DNA of 64,000 bases from Dipteris shenzhenensis (lineage: Eukaryota > Polypodiophyta > Polypodiopsida > Gleicheniales), in the NCBI GenBank assembly GCA_047967505.1, contig CM106541.1; one strand, written 5' to 3'. Under the pieces are notes generated by a model. That model made no database searches. It was not told where the DNA came from and saw nothing but the letters and a program-made list of their open reading frames with translations. Positions 57,010 to 64,000 of the stretch are shown here, piece after piece (positions within the stretch are counted from its first letter, which is position 1; each line of letters starts with the position of its first letter). The translations under genes and the position numbers were made by a program.

Positions 57010-57262
57010 GCACCCGTACATGCCCGTACAGCAGCATGTGGATCTCCATACAAAGGCTCTCGTTCGTACTGTCGTACCTTGCCGTACAGCTCATTAATGA
57101 GCAGAGTTTGCCATCCGTACAAGACCAACGCAGCCAAGCCGTACAGCCTCTGTGCAATGCCCGTACTATGTGTACAAAACCGTCCGTACTATCGTACGGC
57201 TTCAACAGCCAAGCTACCGGTGCCCGTGCAGCCATGAAGCCTTCTTTCCCTACCTTACGTAT
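57010..57262. repeat. CGTAC-motif cluster
   Basis: CCGTAC, TCGTAC or ACGTAC occurs about eleven times in 250 bp, often as CCGTAC(A/T), with no fixed spacing. Frames across it show no recognised protein. The stretch 56641-57009 before it has only a small hairpin, GTGAGTGCT-CACAC-AGCACTCAC near 56723. Confidence 0.7.
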
Positions 57263-57503
57263 GACGTACGGTCTCCCGCGACCATCTGCTAGCCAGCCTC
57301 CTCTTGTTGACGACGCCACCTCTTCTTGTTCCCATGAACTTACGTGCACCATCTTTCCTGCTCAAGGCCTTCCTTTCCAAAATGGCCTGCATGGGCTTGC
57401 CACGTGGCAGCCCATGCCTTGGGTTGCCCCTAAGGGCCTCCATTTGCCCTAGGCCCCCTCTAGTGGGCCCTTTTGGCTTAGGGATTGGCTAGAGTGCGCA
57501 CAC

Positions 57504-59300
57504 TTGGAGCTGCAAGATTTGGAGGTTCGCAAAGCAGAGTTCTCGTATCACTCTTCTCGGGCCAGGTGGGTCCAACAAGGTGATAGGATGAATAGACAGT
57601 TTTTCCAAGCCACCGCGGACCACGGTCCACAGGGATCCAGCTATAGCAACTTCAAGACCCACAGGGGCACATGCACAGAGAGCCGCATATCCTTAAGATG
57701 ACTATAGCCTCTATAGCCAGCTTTTTCAATCGGAGGAGGCACCGCCCACCACCCTTTTGGCTAGAGAGGCATTTTGGGAGCAGGTCCCCTCAGTAGTTTC
57801 GCAAGGCCTCAGGAGATAGCAAGAGTCTCCTTTCACTGATGAGGAGTCGTGGGAGGCCCTTCAAGCCCTTCCAAACCAAAAGTGCCCTGGCAAGGATGGC
57901 TTAACCACGACCTTTTTGACGCTTATGAGAGCATGTCTCCACTGCACTTAGACTATGGAGGCCGATCACCCTTCTGGACACCCCTTACAAGATCTTGGCT
58001 AAGGTCTTGAGTCTATGTCTGAGACCCCACCTCCCAGATATCATTCATGAGGCACAGACCAGTTTTGTCCAGGAGAGTAGCATCCTAGATAACATCTTCA
58101 CTTTCTAGGAGGCAGTGGACTGGGCCAAGGAGAAGGCGCAACTGCTAGCCGTTCTTCTCGATTTCAAGAAGGCATATGATAGGGTAGTGGTCCTTCTTGG
58201 AGGAGACCATGCAGAGGCTCGGTTTCTCAAAGAGATGGAGTAGAGGGGTATTAGCTCTTTATGCGGGCAGCTCCAGCCATATGATTATTGGGGACCACAC
58301 ACGCGAGGCCTTCCCTCTTTCCCGATCAGTGAGGCACGGCTGCCTGTTGGCCCCTTATCTTTTCCTTTTCGTGGCAGTTAAGGGGCTTAGTACGGAACTT
58401 CCTCTGGTCCGGGGTAGCCTGGCAAACAATGATTTTGCCCCAGACGAAGGGTGGACTTGGAATTATTGACCCAGAGATGCAGAGCGGAGCCCTCTTGGGC
58501 AAGCTGGTAGTGAGAGACCTCACCTCGGGTGCAAAACCGTGAAAGCTCCTACTCTAGCAGGGGCTTCTTGGGAATACGCCTCGCACTAGTAGGCAATGGC
58601 AGCAGTCCTACAGATGGATCTTCTCCGAGGCTCCGTTGACAGGGAAGGGTTCTCCGCTGATGCGGAGCCTCTACAAAATGTGGCAAAGATTGGCAGGAGG
58701 ACTCATACGGGCTAGGCCATCTTGCTGAAAGGATTTCAAAGGCAACCTCTCATTTGGCATCCAAAGGTCTGACTCGGAGGGGCATGCTTGGGCAGAGGAC
58801 TCATATCAGATGGGCACAGTGGGACAAGGGACTAGCCAATTCCTTTGGGACATGGAGACGACTTCCTAGAGGGACAGAGGCCCGCAGACAAGCCCTCTCC
58901 TACCTCCGAGGAGTAGGCATCAGGACACAGGAGATTGAGAAGGCAATCTCGAACTCTTGGTGGGAGGGATTATGGAGCCCCTTGGACCCCCCATTGCTGG
59001 ACAGGACAGTTCTCACGGATAGGGGTACCGCTTCAGATACGCTTCTTTCGAGAGTCTCTTGGTTCCCCCCAATCTCATTTCCATCGAGTGGGACCGGGAG
59101 GCTCACTGCAAACTAAGTCAGAGATGAAGGAGGAGACTTAGAGGACCTGGAGTGGCAGAGGGTCATGATTGTGGGCCACTTGCGCAATACTTGGTACATC
59201 GATCCCTCCATAGTCTTATCGACCCCAGAGGGAGAAGTGTGGCGCCTTTGGACTTAGTGTTGGAAAGGTCACCTCCCCATCTGTAAGCCCCCATATGAGG
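57504..59300 (+). pseudogene. LINE reverse transcriptase, internally deleted
   Basis: The plus strand begins with the pre-RT linker (LEVRKAEFSYHSSRARWVQQ followed by GDRMNRQFFQ). It continues with SFVQESSILDNIFTF, the palm motif A region LLAVLLDFKKAYDRV (about 58145-58180), ALYAGSSSHMIIGDHTREAF and motif B as SRSVRHGCLLAPYLFLF, where RQGCPLSP is usual. It then jumps at about 58375-58395 to RNFLWSG...KGGLGIIDPEMQSGALLGK, the region after the thumb. The catalytic FADD/YADD box that should lie between is missing. The C-terminal tail continues with shifts to about 59300 (IRWAQWDKGLANSFGTWRRL, RVMIVGHLRNTWYIDPS). Several stops are present. No poly-A tail or target duplication was seen. Confidence 0.8.
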
Positions 59301-59911
59301 AGAGCATGGGGGGGGTGGACCTAGGGTTTGAGTGTCTACCACATGGGCATCTGTTTGGATGCCATGTGGACAAGAGCCAGAAGGGATTGAGTGATAAGAT
59401 GGGGCTGCCACATGGACAGCATCTTGGCTGTCATGTGGCCAGCACATTAGAGAGATTTGTGGATCTGGGACAAATCTGGAGCATTCATGGTTGGTGGGGT
59501 ATCCCAAGGGTGAAAGGCTGCATCAGGAGCAGCTCATGTGCAGGAAGATGGCCGGGACACATTGTCTTGGATCAGGCTTGGCATGAGGCACTCAGAGGAC
59601 AGCTTCAGAATGACACAAGGCGTGAAGTCATGGCTGGACTGTGGGCAGGATTGCAACCTGCAACAGACACCAGCAGATGGCGTCACCATGGCGAGCCATA
59701 TAGCGAGAGTAGTGGACAGGCGAAGGGCCTGCAACAGACCATGATGATGGTGCATAGGTTGGCGCATCAGAAGCGGGGTTAACAAGCACTGACATGGCGG
59801 GGGATGGAGCAGCACATGGCAGCCCATATGGAGGGCTGGTTGGGCTGGGCAAAGCCAGCCAACCAGGCCCTATCTAGGGCTGGCCAAGGGCTTAGCCCTT
59901 GCATGGAAGTA
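59301..59911. other. Spacer between LINE relic and element B
   Basis: No gene was recognised. CCACATGG and CCATGTGG words recur (about 59340-59440) and the sequence is GC-richer than most of the window. Confidence 0.5.
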
Positions 59912-60236
59912 TGTTGAGAGTTATGGTGCCATGAGCACATGTAGAGCAAAGGTATGAGTAAAGGGCAAGCTGCCACATGGCATGGAGGAGATATCCCACA
60001 TGTGAGCAAGCAAATGGATGTAAGTACCCTCACCTATAAAAGGGAGGTTCATTTGAAGTAATATCAATCAAGCACTTTGTACTATCTCAAGATTCTCTTT
60101 ATGAGTCCAAGCTAATCTATCTTGGAACCTAATTGATTTGAGGTGCATGTCATGAGCACTCTCTTCATCATGTTTCCACATAGGTTCCATCCACCTTAGA
60201 GCGTTCCATAGATCCTAAGGCACACATGTTTTGTCA
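59912..60236 (+). repeat. 5' LTR of element B
   Basis: TGTTGAGAGTTATGG...TGTTTTGTCA, close to the LTRs of element A. Confidence 0.9.
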
Positions 60237-60722
60237 TGGTATCAGAGCATAGGTTTAGCTCTCCTAGTTTAGCTCATTAGTAGTTCACTAGGATTGCTCC
60301 CATTCCTAGTTTAGTTGTAGGCTTGCCATAGGAGCACATGTTTTCTCCTAGGTTAGTTTTACTTTTAGATTCTGGAAAATTCCGTCCATTAATTCCTTCC
60401 ATTGCATTGAGGGAATTCCGTCCTTGAGAGACTTTGAGATAAAGTTTCCGCCATTGTGAGATTTCCATCCATGTGAGAGTGAGACAAATTTTGATTGTTT
60501 TCATTATTGAGAGAAGGTGAGAGAGCTTTCAAAGCTCGGATATAGGGAGAGTTCATTGAGAGAAAAAGAGAAAGGACCATCTACAAGTCTTGAGAGGTTA
60601 GAGCCTGCATCTAGCCTCAAGCAAGCCATCCAACGTCAAAAGCCAACCCAAACTCCAGCCAGCAGCCTCAACGTCCCTACGATAGAAGCGGCTCCATAGC
60701 GGACAGTAGTACATAGTGCCTT

Positions 60723-61556
60723 CTTAGCGTGATGGACTAGCTATGCGCACAGCCACGAGTTGCAACACCGACTGGAGAACGCTCCAGCTCACTTACCTTT
60801 TCTGAATGACTCACAAGCCTCACAAGCCAAGTTGCCGACACCAGCAGAGGCTTCAACAATCGAACGCCTGCATAAGCTCTTCCTAGGCTCCAGCTCCATG
60901 CTCACGCAGTTCCAAAGCTTCTCCACGATGACCCGCAACTTCTGCCTCAGTAACTCTCCAATGACAAAGCCGCGGGCCTCCACGAACTATGACGACGGAC
61001 TCCACTCAACAAAGCCTAGCGAGCATATGCCTTAGCAGACACGACTCTTGCTCACAGCAACGCTACAGCGTCAACGGACAACCTACGCCTTCGCCCTTTT
61101 CTCAAGCTTCTCAGCTCCAAGCTTTAGCCACAAGGACACCCAAGCCTCCATCGACGCTGCTTCCACGGGCTCCTTTATGCATCGCAGCTTATGTCTACCC
61201 AACAGCCAGCCCTGACGACTCTCCTACGAAGCCAAGCCATACCTCCTCCAAGTGAAACCGCACAGAGGCGGGGGATGTAGAACGACTCCGTGCTCCAACT
61301 CCGTCGTCGCCTCCACCATGAAGAAGCCAGCCAGCTTCTCTCTCTAAACCTCCTTTTGCCACGTGGCAGATAAGGTTGGGTCAAATTGACCGAGGTAAGG
61401 TTACTTTTTTGGATTGGGTTAATTAATTGATGTGACACGTGGCAGATAAAACTCTGGTCTGGTTAGCTTAACCCACCATTGTTAGAGTTAGGATTGGTTA
61501 ACTGCCACATAAGCATGCACAGTCAACAGTGCCTTCTAAGCACATAGCCTCTTGTT
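60723..61556 (+). other. Variable interior (cargo) of element B
   Basis: Occupies the place of 36538-37560 in element A but is a different sequence. It is also GC-rich, with an open stretch at 60760-61035 (contains LPTPAEASTIERLHKLF) that I do not recognise. It ends in two ACGTGGCAGATAA boxes (61361 and 61438), the same motif that ends the cargo of A. Confidence 0.6.
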
Positions 61557-62159
61557 AAGCACAGTATGAAATTCAGCATGTGAATCTCTATGCCACATCA
61601 TCAAAGGCCCTCTTCTTCACAAAACCTTCAACAAGGCGTAACTTGCAATCCAGGAAGAATTTGCACACGCTCCAAAAAGAAAAAGTGATCGTCTTTTTGA
61701 GCTCTACGTGCCTGTCAAGTCAAAATCGTTGTATGCAATTAGACACTGCCAATATTGAAAGAAATCAATTGGTAAGACCTTTGCAACAAATGATAAAGCA
61801 AAGCATGAATGCACACATCGTTGTCATAAGCATGCCAAAAGCACAAGTGTATGAGATGACCATAGCAAAAAGCATGGCATCCACACAGAAAGCATTAAGG
61901 CACATGGAAGAACAAAGCATCATGCAACGAGCTACGTCAAGCAAAGAAGCAAACACCATCGTCATCAAGCCATGAGCCAAAAGGTGACATTAGTGGAATG
62001 TATTGAGAAACACAAAAACCTTGCCAACCTTACCTATATTTTGTAAATCAAGCTTGACCACCTGAGAGTAGCCATGTAGGCACCCAGGGGAGGATTTGAT
62101 CTTGTAACTCACATCTGACCACCTTGTAGTAGCCAAAGGATCACGGCACCAAGGGGAGG

Positions 62160-62484
62160 TGTTGAGAGTTGTGGTGCCATAAGCACATGTAGAGCAAAGG
62201 TATGAGTAAAGGGCAAGCTGCCACATGGCATGGAGGAGATATCCCACATGTGAGCAAGCAAATGGATGTAAGTACCCTCACCTATAAACGGGAGGTTCAT
62301 TTGAAGTAATATCAATCAAGCACTTTGTACTATCTCAAGATTCTCTTTATGAGTCCAAGCTAATCTATCTTGGAACCTAATTGATTTGAGGTACATGTCA
62401 TGAGCACTCTCTTCATCATGTTTCTACATAGGTTCCATCCACCTTAGAGCGTTCCATAGATCCTGAGGCACACATGTTTTATCA
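62160..62484 (+). repeat. 3' LTR of element B
   Basis: 325 bp, ends TGTTTTATCA (one change from the other three). The TATA box reads TATAAACG. Confidence 0.9.
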
Positions 62485-62521
62485 GTGTGGGCCAAAGGCC
62501 CTAGTGCTGGGGTCGTGTCAG

Positions 62522-62535
62522 TTGATATCAGAGCC
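62522..62535 (+). other. Primer-site-like sequence of another element
   Basis: TTGATATCAGAGCC after GTGTCAG resembles a mutated TGGTATCAGAGCC primer site. It may belong to the gypsy whose reverse transcriptase relic lies at 63541. The sequence around it, GTCAGTTGATATCAGAGCCA, also resembles 53586-53604. Confidence 0.4.
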
Positions 62536-62727
62536 AACTCCTGAGGTAGGAATCTTTGTTACAAGAAATTTGGACGAAATTTTCTCCAAGTATGCCTCAA
62601 TTTCGAAATTCATGTTCATGCCCTGCACGTTTCAGCTAGTTCATCGTTTAAGGGTAGTGGTTCTGGATTGGGAAAGAAGGACGAAGAGAGAGTAACAAGG
62701 GTGAATTCATTGCAAGATGTGAAGGGC

Positions 62728-62870
62728 TGAGAGAGAAAGAAAGATATATTAACGTCCACGGGAGACCTCACGGGCCTAGGGGACAAAGTGCACAGAAAAG
62801 CGAACTCATACAAGCCTCAGTGGGCTGAAGCAAAGGGTACGCTAGGACCCTTGCTAAGTACTAATCTATG
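62728..62870. repeat. 150-bp dispersed block, copy 2
   Basis: Matches 53256-53400 with moderate divergence (TATTAACGTCCACGGGAGAC, CTCATACAAGCCTCAGTGGG). The sequence 62871-63540 after it has no recognised gene. Confidence 0.8.
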
Positions 62871-63540
62871 CTAATAGAATCATAATCATATCAATCTATC
62901 TATCCATGCGTTGGGATGAAACCGAAGCCTGGTACAATCATGGCTCTCTCGTGGGCTGCGAAAATATCTCGTATCTCTGTCTGTCGAGCTGTCTTGCGCT
63001 GCACTGGGGGGCACGGTCTCCTCGCTCTCTGGACTCTCTGCGCTATGTCTAGAGTGACCCCTCATCTGTGTCAGTCTCCCCTGAGGAAAGCTATGATAGG
63101 TCGGACCTCAATAGAGTGTACTCTGGGGGCTCTCTATCGCACATGTGGCCTCTGCGCCCCTCTCTTGGCGGTAATGAGCCGGCCGCTCACCCAAACTGCT
63201 CTCATATCGGCTAGCTCCTCTTCCTCCACTCCACAGAGGCTGACTCAAATGTATAGAAGTCTATGACATGCCGTTGTGCCCGGTCAGAGAGAGGTGTAGT
63301 TAGGAAGAGGTAGTAAGGTCCAGGCAGAGGAGTGCGAAGGGAGTCATGAGGGAGTGTAGAGCTGATGCGAACCGAGGGGATCCCGCGTACAGCTAGCTGC
63401 TCAGGGGACGTGATGACAGATAAAAGAGGAGCGCAAGGGGTGTGCAACAGGATAAGGCCAGGTCACAATCTAGGCCAAATGCTTTTCGGGGGGGACCTGA
63501 AGGCTTAAAAAAGCACAGTACAGGACCAAAAGTAAATGTG

Positions 63541-64000
63541 AGTTCTTTATGAAGGAGATCATTTACTTAGGATACTAAATTTCTTCTAAAGGTATTAGCA
63601 TTGATCTGGATCGTATCCAAAAGGTTTTGGAATGGCCTATCCCTCAGACTGTGAAACAACTTCGTTCTTTCCTAGGATTCATGATTTTTCTACGAAAGTC
63701 CGTGCGTGATTATTCGAACATCACGACACCCCTGACCAACATATTGAAAGGTCGTGGACACAAGTCTACCTAGCCGATCTCTTGGAATGATGCATTAAGA
63801 GAGGCTTTTAACTATCAAGGAAGCACCTATCCTTGCATTACCCGATGCTACCTGGCCTTATGTTTTAGAAGCCGATGCAAGTGATTTTGCAATTGAGGCA
63901 GCTTTATTCCAAGAGGTCAGACCTGTAGCTTTTGAGAGTAAGAAGCTAGACAACACCCAATATCGTTGGCCCAAACTAGAAAAAGAACTCTATGCAGTTG
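63541..64000 (+). pseudogene. Ty3/gypsy reverse transcriptase-RNase H fragment
   Basis: Plus-strand translation: IIYLGY, then after a stop ISSKGISIDLDRIQKVLEWP, LRSFLGF, VRDYSNITTPLTNILKGRGH and, after a TAG, ISWNDALREAF. A one-base shift near 63810 leads to KEAPILALPDATWPYVLEAD, ASDFAIEAALFQE, RPVAFESKKLDNTQYRW and EKELYAV at the edge. This is the end of a gypsy reverse transcriptase, its connection segment and the start of RNase H (EADASDFAI with its first catalytic Asp). The YVDD box and everything upstream are missing. It continues beyond the window. Confidence 0.85.

Larger units (their letters stand above)
59912..62484 (+). mobile_element. Non-autonomous LTR retrotransposon B
   Basis: Sister of element A. 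325-bp LTRs are 59912-60236 and 62160-62484, with TATAAAAG at 60035-60042, a primer site TGGTATCAGAGC at 60237-60248 and AAGGGGAGG at 62151-62159. The 1.9-kb interior has no gag or pol. Flanks are AAGTA (left) and GTGTG (right), so no target duplication is visible. The right LTR ends 37 bp before another element's primer-site-like sequence, suggesting it landed near the end of another LTR or that the two ends come from different insertions. Confidence 0.85.

Noticed and set aside
56970-57452. 160-codon plus-strand frame
   Set aside because: It spans the CGTAC cluster, shows no family resemblance, and the overlapping minus frame is equally open.
59163-59852. Several overlapping frames of 70-158 codons
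   Set aside because: GC-rich spacer with recurring CCACATGG words; frames overlap on both strands and match nothing known.
62916-63447. Overlapping open frames on both strands
   Set aside because: Composition and lack of any recognised domain suggest chance; neither frame continues a neighbouring relic.
1-64000. tRNA or rRNA genes
   Set aside because: No cloverleaf with A and B boxes or ribosomal signature was noticed by eye; a covariance-model scan would be needed to exclude one.

Overview
The window reads as intergenic DNA of a large, repeat-rich land-plant genome. The grounds are Ty1/copia elements of plant type with an initiator-tRNA-Met primer site, Ty3/gypsy and LINE relics, a Mutator-like transposase with short GT-AG introns, many (CT/GA)n microsatellites, and one ordinary plant housekeeping gene, an RNA polymerase subunit of the RPB4 type. 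The mixture would suit a fern or another seed-free or gymnosperm lineage, but the sequence alone does not fix the species. Nearly every coding signal is broken. The only normal-looking host gene is the RPB4-like gene on the minus strand near 50.2-50.8 kb, and only its 3' exons are recognisable.

Layout. 1-3.85 kb: TTAGCA/TGCTAA arrays around a decayed transposon protein. 3.9-4.9 kb: an unrecognised broken minus-strand frame. 4.9-6.2 kb: purine-rich and ATGAGCATA arrays. 6.3-12.2 kb: complete but dead copia element 1 (171-bp LTRs). 12.2-13.1 kb: duplicated target DNA and a gypsy integrase relic. 13.7-17.0 kb: spliced Mutator-like transposase pseudogene (minus). 19.3-19.6 kb: copia scrap. 20.07-21.05 kb: a 1-kb hairpin. 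21.7-25.4 kb: a multi-exon gene relic joining a ParB-like domain to a beta-class DNA methylase-like region. 25.7-28.0 kb: retropepsin-like relic and a degenerate APQEPT repeat region. 29.8-32.7 kb: 416-bp-period repeats interrupted by a TIR element. 34.2-39.1 kb: LINE relic, G-rich array and non-autonomous LTR element A. 39.85-45.6 kb: copia element 2, sister of element 1, with a perfect AAAGG target duplication. 45.6-49 kb: purine tract, microsatellites and a minus-strand LTR relic. 50.15-50.79 kb: RPB4-like gene. 51.4-57 kb: copia and gypsy scraps on both strands. 57.5-59.3 kb: LINE reverse-transcriptase relic. 59.9-62.5 kb: non-autonomous LTR element B, sister of A. 63.5 kb to the end: gypsy reverse transcriptase/RNase H relic running out of the window.

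The pieces do not form an operon or pathway. What connects them is insertion history. Two sister pairs (copia 1/2 and LTR elements A/B) sit in one window, and comparing members shows how each decayed or swapped its interior. The most unusual item is the ParB-like plus methylase-like gene, an architecture best known from bacteria and phages, found here with plant introns.
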